Source of the DNA: Colletes latitarsis
Lineage: Eukaryota > Arthropoda > Insecta > Hymenoptera > Colletidae
Assembly (NCBI RefSeq): GCF_051014445.1
Contig: NC_135137.1
Coordinates: forward strand, 26,909,501 to 26,973,500
Length of the DNA: 64,000 nucleotides
Direction of reading: 5' to 3'
Of this stretch, positions 12,368 through 22,656 are shown in pieces. The position numbers were made by a program, and so were the translations under genes. The notes under the pieces are model-generated. The model was given only the letters and a program-made list of their open reading frames with translations. It did no database searches and had not been told where the DNA came from. Position 1 is the stretch's first letter. Each line of letters starts with the position of its first letter.

Positions 12368-13190
12368 TTTCAGGGGTTGGAAAGAGTTATAAGAACCAAA
12401 CAAAATATTATAACTATTATGGATATATCGGTTCTAGCTTATATCGGTTTCAGTTACGGTTCTTCAAATATTATTATATTCTATATGGTCTCCATAGCTT
12501 AATATTATATCGGATATTATTTCAGTTCTGTAACTGCTATTTTTCAGTTCTATTTCGATTACGATTCCGTTCTGTGCGAATTATTATATCGATTTCGTTA
12601 AGCTTCTTAGTTCTTATTGAATTTGTAAAAATGTTAACCATTTGAATTTCAGACATCATACGTACCACAGCTTGATTAAAATTTCATTTATGATAACACG
12701 AATCCAATTTATTTTTATTATTTATATATTTTTGCGAGAAAAAGAAAATTTTTTTAATTTTAGAAGTCACGTCTCAAAATTGTAATTGGTATTGCTAGTT
12801 GTTCGTATTAATAAAGACTCTCGGAGTACAAAGGGTTAATATGTTTAATATATTATATAAAAATCAACATTAAGTAAAATAATTCAGTTGAGATTGAGAG
12901 TCCACTTAAGGATTAACGTAAAAATCCACTAACATGTCGTACGATTAATAAAGTAAAAATTGTAAAAGAATTTTTTTTAGTACGGAATGTTTCTCATCTT
13001 CACAAAATCTCAATTTGTTTGGTCAATACTTTACAAGATATCACTACAGCCACCTAGGTGAAAAATAATGGATTTTTTTCCCCCAACCTAATATATGCAC
13101 ATATTATCGCAATAGAACCGAAAAATAACAGTTACAGAACCGATATATCCATAACAGTTCATTTTTTCGATTCTTACAACTGTTTAAACC
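12368..13190. mobile_element. Foldback or hAT-like TIR element
   Basis: The left end CAGGGGTTGGAAAGAGTTAT resembles the CAGGGGTGG-type start common in hAT elements. The left arm includes ATTATGGATATATCGGTTCT (12416-12435); its inverted counterpart AGAACCGATATATCCATAAC lies near 13137-13156. Further inside, CTGCTATTTTTCAGTTCTAT near 12535 matches, inverted, the stretch near 13110-13130. No transposase. Family assignment is inference from the terminus only; no 8-bp target duplication was confirmed. Confidence 0.6.
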
Positions 13191-13329
13191 TTAACAAATT
13201 AATGAAAATATAGTTTCGTTTAAGTAATTATTACATCCCACTGAAACAGTATTAAAACAATGTGTAACAAAGTATCGTGACGTATTTGTCTCTATCGATT
13301 TGGTTAAATTTTCTAAGATTTTCGATCAT

Positions 13330-13720
13330 CGGTACGCCTTGTCTCGTAACCTTTCAAAATGGCGTCGAATCGCATTCATTTGCGTCACACTCTGTGCTGC
13401 CCATTCGCATTTACCTCCACCGTTCTCCTTCCAGCGCTCGTTTCCACCAACCCCCTCGCGCCTTTTGCTCATTCTTTTCCTCCCCTCTTTCTCTTTCACT
13501 CGACCCTGACACCCCAACCCCCGCTCAGCAAGCTCATCACTCGGTTCACCACTCACGGTTCTTACTACAACTGCCGTAATACCCTGTCGTTTGATACGCA
13601 TCCATGCGTTCCCAGTCGTCATACGGACTCACAAACATCCTTCGAAATTCTGACAGAGGCGTCCACTCGTTTCTCGGATAGCACTTAGCACCGCGTGGGC
13701 GTCCGCGATTCATTACCAGC
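13330..13720. promoter_or_regulatory. GC-rich, pyrimidine-rich island (candidate promoter, UTR or exon)
   Basis: Composition jumps above the AT-rich surroundings. The plus strand is rich in C and T between about 13430 and 13530, i.e. GAGA-like purine tracts on the minus strand. Open frames exist in several frames on both strands (about 69-109 codons), which is expected where stop codons are rare, so none is annotated as a gene. No TATA or initiator stands out. Confidence 0.3.
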
Positions 13721-13734
13721 AGTCGATGTTGGAT

Positions 13735-13812
13735 AAAATGTAATCATGATTAATGATTAACGATTACAATTGCCGTGTAATCAAACCAGTGATTAACGAT
13801 TACGATCATCGA
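13735..13812. repeat. GATTAACGATTAC-type short repeats
   Basis: GATTAATGATTAACGATTAC is followed by CAGTGATTAACGATTACGAT about 40 bp on. A similar GTAATTAC-rich patch occurs at 42725-42850. This is low-complexity or old minisatellite sequence. Confidence 0.5.
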
Positions 13813-14477
13813 GTAGTACGTAAGTACACTACTGGACAGATGTATTCGGATGCGAACGTTTCTGTTCATATTTATTATCCTTACGCTTTTACGGACTTCT
13901 TCGTGATGTGTTTACTATTAGTTCGACGTTAACTGTCGTAGGAATCAGACAAAGATATCTACGTATTATGATGTATAAAATAAGTTCATTTAGATGTGTA
14001 CAAAATTTGAGGTGGATTTTTAATTAATAATGCAACATTGAGTCGATTCTATTCGTTTTTTAATAATTTAGCGTTGATTTTATTTATATGTTAAAGGTTC
14101 AAATGATCCCCTTGGATTTGATAGAAAATATAAGATTCAATTTCATCCTTATTTTATAATTAGAGGTTTATAAGGATTTATTATAATTTATGTAACTGGA
14201 CAAAAGTATTCAGAAGATTCGTTTACAAGCATAAATTACAATCTGGTATACGATTTTTGTCAAAATATCATATTACATCATTTTTTCAATTTAGTGTGGT
14301 CCGATGGTAATATAAAATGTAATTTATTCAGGAATAATAAACCATACAACGAAATTACAAAGGTAGCGAAGAAGAGATGTTTTATAAAACTGTTTCGATA
14401 ATAATACACAAATACGGGAATTCCCCGCGAACGACTGGCCAACTTTTCCTGGGGGTTTTCTTACTGTCTACCAGTAC

Positions 14478-14740
14478 TGTGGCGGCTAACGTCACAGGCG
14501 TAGCAAGCGCCATTTAGTTAAGTCCCTAGTTTTAGTTAGTTTCTAGTTAGTTTTAGTTAGTAAGTAATATCTAAGTCATTAGTTGGTAGTATTAAATTTA
14601 AGTTGGCGCACCCCCTTCTTCTTGGCCCAGAGAGTTTGTAAGGGCCCAGTCTGTTCGACGCCTACGAGAACACAAGAAGTAAGAGAACATATTGTGCTTA
14701 AATAAAGTCTTGTTAAAGGGTTTGGTAATTCTATAATTTT
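14478..14740 (+). mobile_element. Possible solo LTR
   Basis: Starts TGTGGCGGCTAACGTCACAG, contains repeated TTTAGTTAG units, a CCCAGAGAGTTTGTAAGGGC stretch and an AATAAA signal at about 14700, an order like U3-R-U5 of an insect LTR. No matching second LTR, primer binding site or 3' CA end was established. A somewhat similar AAAGCGCCATCGTGCGG region near 15480-15500 could be a remnant of a partner. Confidence 0.3.
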
Positions 14741-14905
14741 GAAAAATTCGATATTTTGTTTTTTAGCTTAAATAATAGTTTGAACCTTAAAATCATTATG
14801 CGAAAGGTCCCAGTGTCGGAACAATGTTAGAGCCTCAAACAATGACATATATCTGCGTATATCAAACTTTAAATGCATTTTCCTCGAAACTATGTTCTAC
14901 AAAAC

Positions 14906-15197
14906 GGTGTGCAGGATTACTCCAGTTCTAATTAATCAATTGCTTTGAAAATTTACAGTTATCTTTACTATTATATTTATTAAGCATTGACGATCCGTTT
15001 TTTTAAAAATTGTCTAATAATTCTGCAACATATTAGTAATAAAAACTCGATTTTTGATAAAATTCGATTTTAGGTTTCAAATATCTGCCATATTGTTCAT
15101 TTTTATACAAACTGAAATGTCTCATCGTCAATGCTAAGAACTTTTATCATAGTTAATGGAATATTTCGACAACCATTTTACCATAATCCTGCACACC
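14906..15197. mobile_element. Small TIR element, ~292 bp
   Basis: GGTGTGCAGGATTA at 14906-14919 is perfectly inverted at 15184-15197. A second inverted pair lies inside: AGCATTGACGAT near 14981 and ATCGTCAATGCT near 15123. No coding capacity. The family is not recognised. Confidence 0.65.
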
Positions 15198-15199
15198 AG

Positions 15200-15539
15200 T
15201 TAGGCATCAAAAAATGAAGTGGCTCGGGAACATGGCGCTGTGTAGGCTTAATTATAAATATTTTTTAAACATTGCCAAGAGTTTTTTTCAATATTTGTTA
15301 TACCTAAATACAGTGCAAAGTCTCAGGATAATTGACTGCTTACTTTTTCTCCATTGTAGCTTAAAAAATTGCCTTGTTTTCCATACCGCTAGTTACCTAA
15401 CCCCTTAATACAACCGCAACATTGAGTTTATATCAGAAGACTCTCCCAGCGCGAACCAATTCACCACAGTACTCCAACGTAAAGCGCCATCGTGCGGCCA
15501 TAAGCGTGCCACATTTAGTTTAGTATGATATAATGCAAA
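15200..15539. other. Unassigned stretch
   Basis: A 64-codon open frame at 15214-15408 has no recognisable motif. I see nothing else supportable here. Confidence 0.35.
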
Positions 15540-16440
15540 AGTTTATCAAAAATTTGAACAAAATGGCTTAACAAATGAGGAAACAATATCCAAAGTTTCT
15601 CGACGTTTATTCGATAAAAGAAACAATTTCTTCATCAAGGACAATTAGAAAATGTGACAAAAAATGATCGACTTTACGAAACAACAATTTGTCTAACAAG
15701 AAGATTCATCATTTATCGGTTTCAGATCCAAGAAAAATTGCTGTTAATATTTATACGGATATGGTACAAGATGGTAAGCTGAATGCAAGTGTGCAAGCCA
15801 TTCGTTGTAGTTTAACGTCATTTAATCTTCATTGACGACGTGGTGTTAAATAACCATTAGTATCTAAAAAAAAAAAAAGTAGAAAAGCCCGACTTTGGTT
15901 TGCTCGAGATCGTTTATACTGGAACGCATCTAATTAGGCAGAAATAGTTTTTAGCATTGAAAGTAAGTTTCAATTAAGTGAGACTCAATGGAGAACCCAC
16001 TATAAAAGATGGCGGAGGTAATTCAAGAATTGTGGATTGTTTTTATGAACACGACATTGGACCATTGTACCAGACACAAGGAATTATGGACGAATACGAA
16101 TATGCAAATATTTCAGAGATGCAAATATTCAGCATCTCCGACAATTCTTGTTTTGTGAAAAATTAATGGAAAAGAAAATTTCTGTAATGAAATGATCAAC
16201 CCAAAGTGCAGATTTAAATCCGATTGAACATCTTTGCAGCCATCTAAAATAAAACTTAAAAGTCGAAAAGTTAAAAAAATAAAAACGAATTATTTTAAAT
16301 ATTACAATCGAAGTGGCAGAGTATTATTCTTAAAAAATTCAGAAACTTTTGGAATTCATGCTGTAAAGGATACAAGTAATGATTGATTCGAATGGATATG
16401 CTAAAAGATATTGAACCTTAAATTCCGTGTATTTTGTAAA
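15540..16440 (+). pseudogene. Tc1-like transposase pseudogene
   Basis: Tc1/mariner transposases are DDE/D recombinases that excise and insert elements at TA sites. Fragments in several frames follow the family order. Near 15870-15960 comes an S-K-K-rich stretch, then KARLWFARDRLYW and an IVFSIESKFQL segment that corresponds to the usual FSDESKF catalytic region. Around 15990-16090 are remnants of the HGGG-type motif and of GIMDEYEY. At 16180-16250, STQSADLNPIEHL matches the conserved SPDLNPIEH element near the third acidic residue. Multiple stops (for example after WNASN) and frameshifts make it non-functional. The N-terminal helix-turn-helix part is barely readable. Confident as Tc1-like, not as to clade. 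Confidence 0.85.
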
Positions 16441-16857
16441 ATTACTGAAAAATTTGTTTTCTTTTTTAATTATAATTATGTTTCAATATTGTCTTAATAC
16501 TTTTGTCACATTTAATTTTGTTCAATGTTAAAAATCTATGTTTGTTGCAACAGTTTATTAATTTAATATAATGATTGACACAACAAAATCTGTTTTTTCG
16601 AATATATTTGCTCGACACTGGGAGTAATTATAATATGTTGACTGCTCGTACCTGGTATCTCAAATACAATCAAACATCCTGAAAAGCAATGCGATTTTCA
16701 TAGCAATAAACATTCCATTAGGTTTGATGGAGAATAAATGGCCGATTCAAACATGCTCGGATTTACCACGTAACCATAGCAACAATAGTCGTATTCTTCC
16801 AATTGCTTTTATGCGGTCATAAAGTTTAATCCTCCCAGAATAGAATACCTTCCCTAC

Positions 16858-16929
16858 TTTAGTACGATCAACCCCTGTATAACACGGTAGTGACGTTTCT
16901 AAACAATACCGTGTTATACGGAACTAAAG
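16858..16929. repeat. Hairpin (inverted repeat)
   Basis: CTGTATAACACGGTA (about 16875-16889) pairs with TACCGTGTTATACGG (about 16907-16921), with outer CTTTAGT and ACTAAAG also pairing. The layout resembles the CAGTGATCC hairpins but the sequence differs. It may be the end of an old element. Confidence 0.6.
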
Positions 16930-17168
16930 ATTACTATAAACAAGAGCAAAAATAAATTCCAGAAGTTACTAAAATTATTATTTTATTTTATAAGTATAGT
17001 GGGCATATTTCTGAGAGTTCTTATACTTACATATTTCTATAAATTGTTAACAAATAAAATTACTTTCGAATTAATTGTACAAATAATTTATGATTCATGT
17101 AAGAAATAATAAAAATGTACATGTAGGATTTTTGCCAGAGTATCAATGGAAGAAATAAATATAATATA
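16930..17168. other. AT-rich stretch with no recognisable gene
   Basis: I see nothing here beyond AT-rich DNA leading to the TA that precedes the next element. Confidence 0.4.
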
Positions 17169-17365
17169 CAGGGTGCTCATGCTATTAATAGACAGCAATT
17201 TTTTTCAAAACTATTCTAATTAGACAAAAATGAAAGAGAAAAAAGTTTTATAGTTTATTATGACCAACAGAACAATGTATATCAATTTTCTATAATTACA
17301 TTATTTTTGGAGAAATGAAGGCGACCTTCAATTTTTTAAATGAAATGCTATCATCTGAAACCGTA
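17169..17365 (+). mobile_element. Element end starting CAGGGTGCTCATGC
   Basis: A TA precedes CAGGGTGCTCATGCTATTAA. After the first seven bases it does not resemble the main CAGGGTG family. GAAGGCGACCTTCAATTTTT near 17317 has a reversed relative near 26140-26175 (AAAAATTGAAGGCCACC), so a dispersed family is likely. It runs directly into the palindrome at 17366. Confidence 0.5.
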
Positions 17366-17955
17366 CTTTTTAGGGATTTAAAAAAAAAATAGGGGTTTCT
17401 TAATTTCGACATTTTGTGTACATATTTATTTGTGTCTTACGAATGTTCACAATTTTTTTCAAGCGATAATAGTTAAAACTGACTGAATTCTGTGATATTG
17501 AACAAAGTTCTTTTAAAAAAAGTGTCTTAATAGCTGACACGATTTCGATCATTTCACTTATCTAAAATGAAAAGATCAAAAGGATTCTTGATTGGTATGA
17601 TTGTGATTATGGTGTGAACTAAAATGAAAATAAAACAGTGAAAATTTACAAAATGGATTGATTTTCTTATTTTTTTTCATGTTTAGTGAGCTAAGAAAAC
17701 AATAAGGAAAATTCTTTTTTTTATAATTCTGCTTCACACTATAATCACAATCATACTAATCAAGAATCGTGTTATCCAGTAGGACACTTATTTTTAAAGA
17801 AACTTTATTCAATAAGATATACATATATAATTCAGTCAATTTTAATTATTTTCACTTGAACAAAATTGTGAACATTCGTAAAATATAAATAAATATGTAT
17901 GCAAAACGTTGAAATTAAGAAATTTATACTTTTTTTTTTAAAGAATCCCTAAAAA
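17366..17955. mobile_element. Large palindrome or foldback element, ~590 bp
   Basis: The left arm from TTTTAGGGATTTAAAAA (17368) to about 17640 is inverted in the right arm from about 17715 to TAAAGAATCCCTAAAAA (17955). Landmarks are GATTGGTATGATTGTGATTA (17591-17610) against ATAATCACAATCATACTAAT (17741-17760), and GAATGTTCACAATTTTTTTC against ACAAAATTGTGAACATTCG. The arms are diverged. A spacer of about 70 bp separates them. No coding capacity. Confidence 0.8.
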
Positions 17956-19520
17956 GAAAACAAAATTGGAACTCTAAACTAAAATACCTCCTTAATAACT
18001 TTATAAATGAAATCTATCATAAATATATTCGACGAAATTTCTATAAAAACACTATGATTTTCAATAAGAATTTAAATAATTTTGATGATATAATGAAAGG
18101 AATGCTAGAAAATAATTAAGATGTAATAAAAGCTGGAAAAGTAATATATAGATCTGAAGAAAATAGTTTATTTGTATCGTAAACAAGATATTACAGTTTA
18201 ACACACGGAAATAAGGCGAAATTTCTATAAGAACTGTCTTTTAAATTTGTCTCTGAGACTTAAATTGAAAAATTAAAAATTAAATTTAGTCTATTAGAAA
18301 AATTAGTTAAAAACTGGTCTACCGCCCTTATTCTTAATTATATCAAATATTCCGTTTTTCATACTATTAATTAGTTTCTGTAATGTTTCTTGAATTTTAT
18401 TCTATTCGTATCTTATTGCAATCGCTAGCACATTATTGTTATTGTACTGCAAACAAGAACGCTTTTCGCGTTTGGATCATTTTTCAGGACGCTAAATTAG
18501 GAAGTATGTATCATTGGTTTGTAGGAAATGGTTCGATAACATATCGATATCAAAATCCCCGAAAAGACAACAAAATTGAAACTCTAGACTAGAATTCCTC
18601 CTTAATAATTTCATAAATGAAATCTATCATAAGTAGAACGTTTTTCAGGACGCTAAATTAGGAGCTACGTATCGTTGGTTTACAGGAAATTGTTCGATAA
18701 CATATCGATATCAAAATCCCTAAAAACACAACAAAATTGAAACTCTCGACTAGAATACCTCCTTAATAATTTCATAAATTAAATCTATCATAAATAGAAC
18801 GTTTTTCAGGGCACTAAATTAGGATGTATTTATCGTTGGTTTACAGAAAATGGTTCGATAACATATCAAATATCAAAATTCCTAAAAAGACAACACAATT
18901 GAAACTCTAGACTAGAATACCTCCTTAATAATTTCATAAATGAAATCTATCATAAATAGAACGTTTTTCAGGGCACTAAATTAGGATGTATTTATCGTTG
19001 GTTTACAGAAAATGGTTCGATAACATATCAAATATCAAAATACCTAAAAAGACAACAAAATTGAAACTCCAGACTAGAATACCTCCTTAATAATTTCATA
19101 AATGAAATCTATCATAAATAGAACGTTTTTCAGGGCACTAAATTAGGATGTATTTATCGTTGGTTTACAGAAAATGGTTCGATAACATATTAAATATCAA
19201 AATACCTAAAAAGACAACAAAATTGAAACTCCAGACTAGAATACCTCCTTAATAATTTCATAAATGAAATCTATCATAAATAAAACGTTTTTCAGGATGC
19301 TTAATTAGAAAGTATGTATCGTTGGTTTACACGAAATGGTTCGAAAACGTATCGATATCAAAATCCCTGAAAAAACAACAAAATTAAAACTCTAGACTAC
19401 TTCCTGAATAGTTTCATAAATGAAATCTATCATAAGTAGAACGTTTTTCAGGATGCTAAATTAGGAAGTATGTATCCTTGGTTTACAGGAAATGGTTCGA
19501 TAACGCATCGATATAAAAAT
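17947..19520. repeat. ~161-bp satellite-like tandem array with a detached first unit
   Basis: The phrase TTTTTCAGGACGCTAAATTA or its variant recurs at about 18481, 18642, 18803, 18965, 19127, 19289 and 19445, periods of 161, 161, 162, 162, 162 and 156 bp. Each unit also has GGTTCGATAACATAT, AATATCAAAATCCCTAAAAA and CCTCCTTAATAATTTCATAA. A partial unit (17947-18030) sits before the array, separated by about 450 bp of other sequence, and it joins the palindrome exactly at the shared CCCTAAAAA. The array ends inside the candidate frame at 19483-19776. Confidence 0.88.
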
Positions 19521-19776
19521 CGGTGTTGGTCACATACATATCTCTAGTACGAATCACTTGAAACGTTTCGAATAAATGGGATATTTTCACTCTTTTCCGA
19601 AGAGCAAATTGGTACCGAGTCCACGAAATCAGGACCAGCGTGAATTTTAAAACCGTCAATGAGCACCGGGCGTTGTCGTTACTTTCGCGAAACCATTCAT
19701 TATCGTCCATTACAATGTCCACGCGAAGTAACAGATCCACGCAAAAGCGGTGAATGATCCAGGTCACAACAAGCAC
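19483..19776 (-). CDS. Possible exon, unrecognised
   Basis: An open frame whose first ATG is at codon 23 (MDDNEWFRESNDNARC...) is noticeably less AT-rich than its neighbours, with many C- or G-ending codons. The frame is open upstream to a stop near 19835, so it could be an internal exon. The phrase NDNARCSLTVLKFTLVLISW faintly recalls the start of some insect odorant receptors, but the resemblance is too weak for assignment, and no transmembrane series follows. The C-terminal ~13 codons lie in the last satellite unit, so if this was a gene it was cut or extended by the array. It could equally be a chance frame. Confidence 0.2.
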   Translation of the reverse strand: MLVVTWIIHRFCVDLLLRVDIVMDDNEWFRESNDNARCSLTVLKFTLVLISWTRYQFALRKRVKISHLFETFQVIRTRDMYVTNTDFYIDALSNHFL

Positions 19777-20730
19777 GCAACTTTCGACCTGTTTGCCTTC
19801 CTCGTGCCCTATTAGGAAGCGTAGGACTCATCGCGATCCGCAATCCCCTCCGTTTGACAGAGTTTTAAACGACAGAACTTTTTATTAACTCGTGCGAAAA
19901 TTTGACACCTGCATCGCCGAACAAATCATTAGCGACAGTCGCTTACTTCGCTCGCGTTCAACTTCTTTTTCTTTGTCTTACAAGCAACCAATCATTCGCG
20001 ACAAGTAGCACCGATCCACTCTGTGGTCAGATGGTAAAACCTGATATGTCAGTTTTTCGTAAAAGTTGAGGTATATACTGTCACACGCGTGTCTAAATGA
20101 GATCAATTAATTCGAAAAAGAGACATCTTTTAACTTTATCACGTATTCAAAGAGAGAAGTCGCGATTAATGATGTGTCAAATATTTGTTATAGAAAGGTG
20201 ACACATTGTAATATATCATTTGTACCATTCTGTCATCCTGTACGATATAAATTATTATATTCGATTGACAGAGGGCAGAACGTGATATCATTATGGTTAG
20301 TTATAGATAACAGAAGTCAGTCGAATTGATCAAACAGTGAAAATCAAATACTCCAACCTTTGGTGTTGTTAAATTTAAATATTCTCTTTACGAAGATTAT
20401 CTCTCCCGAATTTTTTATGTAAGAAGACTGATAAAAGGAAGACCAATATTCAATTTCACTCCATTAAATATTTTACGGTAGTTCCTTTAGAAATTGTTCG
20501 TGGAATCATCCCCACCAATTCCTGTAACTACATCGACGAAATGAATGTTGCAAATCTGGGTATTAAATATTTATATTTAAGACTAATGAAACTTCCTCGA
20601 AAACGTGAAAGACAAAGTTTAAAAATATGAAAGAAAAAATACTCAAGGACTTAATTAAAAATGCGATAGAAAACAATAGATTGATGCTGACTAGTGAATG
20701 TGTTATAAACAAATCAGCCTTCACTACGTT
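19777..20730. other. Unassigned stretch
   Basis: The part at 19777-20030 is moderately GC-rich and may belong to the frame just described. The rest is AT-rich with no shared repeat or coding pattern that I can see. Confidence 0.35.
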
Positions 20731-20840
20731 TAAGTTGTAAAAGAAACTACATATGAATTTAAATTTCTGAACAATTTTGGAAGTGTAGAATAATTTCATT
20801 ATGAATATTTCACTCTATTTCTCTCACTCTCAGTATTTTT

Positions 20841-21157
20841 CACAATCGCCTCAGGATGAAGTCTACCAGAGGTAACAATCGACATTTTAATAATACTTCC
20901 CTCGATTAACCAAGGATCACTGTATTCAAGAGTTCATAACATACAATTTCAAAAACATCGTTTGCTGGTGTACTTTGCACGTTTGAAGGATGCCAAAAAT
21001 ATAAAAAAAACAAGATACTCGATTGATTTTCACGTTTGAAATTAAAGATTCTCTCGAGGATGAAAGTTATGGTAATGTTCAATTCTCGTAAGATCGACTT
21101 CTATGATATTTTAATTCAACCATTCTTTTTCCACGAAAAAATTTCTATTGCAATGTC
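20841..21157 (-). repeat. Direct repeat D, copy 1
   Basis: About 315 bp nearly identical to 21695-22010, including GATGAAGTCTACCAGAGGTA, TCCCTCGATTAACCAAGGAT and TCTCTCGAGGATGAAAGTTA. The part up to 20930 is the reversed end of the CAGTGATCC family (see 9503). The open frames at 21036-21305 and 21890-22093 share their beginning only because of this duplication. Confidence 0.85.
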
Positions 21158-21327
21158 CCAAAAAATATTGCTCACTTTGTTCACTTTTCGTCCTATTATT
21201 GCTATACTGTCTGTTGAAATAAAGTATGTTATTAATACAGTGTTGGAAAACTGTTTTTGTGCTGACGATGAAAATAAATCTTACATTTGTTTGCTTCATT
21301 TTTAAAACGAGTTATGAAACGATGTAA

Positions 21328-21693
21328 TACGCTTTTGCGCCAATATTAGAAAGTGAACTATAATTTTATAATCACAACTGTAATTCGTCTAATGTATAAA
21401 TCAAATTTCTCAAAATTCACCTTACCTCAGGCCCCCTCTATAAAGGAAAATTTTTAACAACCCCCTTAGAATAGAACTATAGTTTATTATTAATTACATT
21501 TTATAAATCACTTTTTTATTTACATACATATGTTTTAAATTACACTTTTATACGTTGTTTATTTTAAAAAATGTACAAAAGTAAATATGAAAAAAATTAG
21601 CAGACTCGTGTATAAAACATTTTGAAATATATTTGGAACTATGTAATAATAAATTTTGCTTATTGAATAGAATTAAAATATTATTATTACTTT
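21328..21693 (+). repeat. Dispersed repeat E, copy 1
   Basis: About 365 bp similar to 31083-31442 in the same orientation. Shared landmarks are ATATTAGAAAGTGAACTATA, TTAAATTACACTTTTATACG and AATAAATTTTGCTTATTGAA. It lies exactly between the two D repeats and ends where D copy 2 begins. Confidence 0.85.
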
Positions 21694-21694
21694 C

Positions 21695-22010
21695 TCACAA
21701 TCGTCTCACGATGAAGTCTACCAGAGGTAACAATCGACATTTTAATAATACTTCCCTCGATTAACCAGGGATCACTGTATTCAAGAGTTCATAACATACA
21801 ATTTCAAAAACATCGTTTGCTGGTGTACTTTGCACGTTTGAAGGATGCCAAAAATATAAAAAAACAAGATACTCGATTGATTTTCACGTTTGAAATTAAA
21901 GATTCTCTCGAGGATGAAAGTTATGGTAATGTTCAATTCTCGTAAGATCGACTTCGATGATATTTTAATGCAACCATTCTTTTTCCACGCAATAATTTCT
22001 AATGCAATGT
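21695..22010 (-). repeat. Direct repeat D, copy 2
   Basis: Second copy of the ~315-bp unit at 20841-21157, with only scattered differences (for example ATTAACCAGGGATCACTG against ATTAACCAAGGATCACTG). The D-E-D arrangement suggests a duplication or the insertion of E with its neighbourhood. Confidence 0.85.
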
Positions 22011-22284
22011 GCGTGTTGGACAAACGATGCATGCCCTTTTGGTCCCGAGATACACAGGCATTTGAGAATTACATCATCGCTATTATACGATGAACTCGGC
22101 ACGGAACGATAGACACGTTCATCGTACGCTACGGCGTGCGCGTTACACGCACAATGTGAAACAACGTCTAATTTTTAAGCCCACTGTTTCGAAAAGATAC
22201 GCAATCGCATTAATTATGATTCGAAATTTGGTAAAGTACCTTCTTTCGTTCGAACTGATTGGTTAATATAGTCTTTCTTCTTAA

Positions 22285-22490
22285 CCCCTTAACGTTCATA
22301 TTTTTCGATTAACCAAGAATGATCAGCTTTCTTTATTGGATTTGTTTCTAAAAATGCGGTTTTTGTTGCTTACAATGTTGTATCCAACGTATAATTTGAA
22401 AGAAAACAAATATTATCATCCCTTAAACCATTGGATTAAACAAATATCATTTTTCAAAGCAGTCAGACTCGGGCATGAACGTTAAAAGGG
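22285..22490 (+). mobile_element. TTAA-flanked MITE (piggyBac-type), copy 1
   Basis: Starts CCCCTTAACGTTCAT and ends ATGAACGTTAAAAGGG, with TTAA directly on both sides (22281-22284 and 22491-22494). TTAA duplication and C-rich ends are the hallmark of piggyBac elements. The interior is AT-rich and non-coding. A reverse-oriented copy lies at 57993-58207. Confidence 0.85.
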
Positions 22491-22503
22491 TTAAGTTCTA
22501 TAG

Positions 22504-22656
22504 TCTTCCAAGACAAGCTGTTAATATTTGCAAAGGCCAATGACATCAACATATGTATGTTTATTTTGAAATTTTTGAAAAATTTTGAAAAGGACTCCAT
22601 AGAATGTTTTAATTTGCATTCCGTTATAATTACTTGATGTTCGATAAATAAATAAA
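22504..22656 (+). repeat. Dispersed repeat G, copy 1
   Basis: Similar to 27751-27912: CAAGACAAGCTGTTAATATT, CAAAGGCCAATGACATCAAC and GTTATAATTACTTGATGTTC followed by an (AAAT)n-like tail. A 3' tail of this kind fits a retroposed fragment (LINE or SINE), but no diagnostic domain is present. Confidence 0.7.

Larger units (their letters stand above)
13827..16620 (+). mobile_element. Decayed Tc1-like element, probably with internal insertions
   Basis: CACTACTGGACAGATGTATT follows a TA at 13825-13826. A loosely matching inverted end (reverse complement CAGTGTCGAGCAAATATATT) lies at 16601-16620. A second end-like motif ACTGGACAAAAGTATTCAG is at about 14196. The span exceeds the usual ~1.6 kb of Tc1 elements, and the possible LTR at 14478-14740 and the TIR element at 14906-15197 account for much of the excess. 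Boundaries are tentative; the transposase remnant is the firm part. Confidence 0.5.

Noticed and set aside
13277..13688. Overlapping frames of 69-109 codons on both strands
   Set aside because: They overlap in several frames in a GC-rich patch where stops are rare, with low-complexity proline/serine text; none has a recognisable motif.
18481..19520. Regularly spaced repeats that could suggest a CRISPR array
   Set aside because: The whole ~161-bp unit is repeated without unique spacers, and the context is eukaryotic transposon-rich DNA. It is a satellite-like tandem array.
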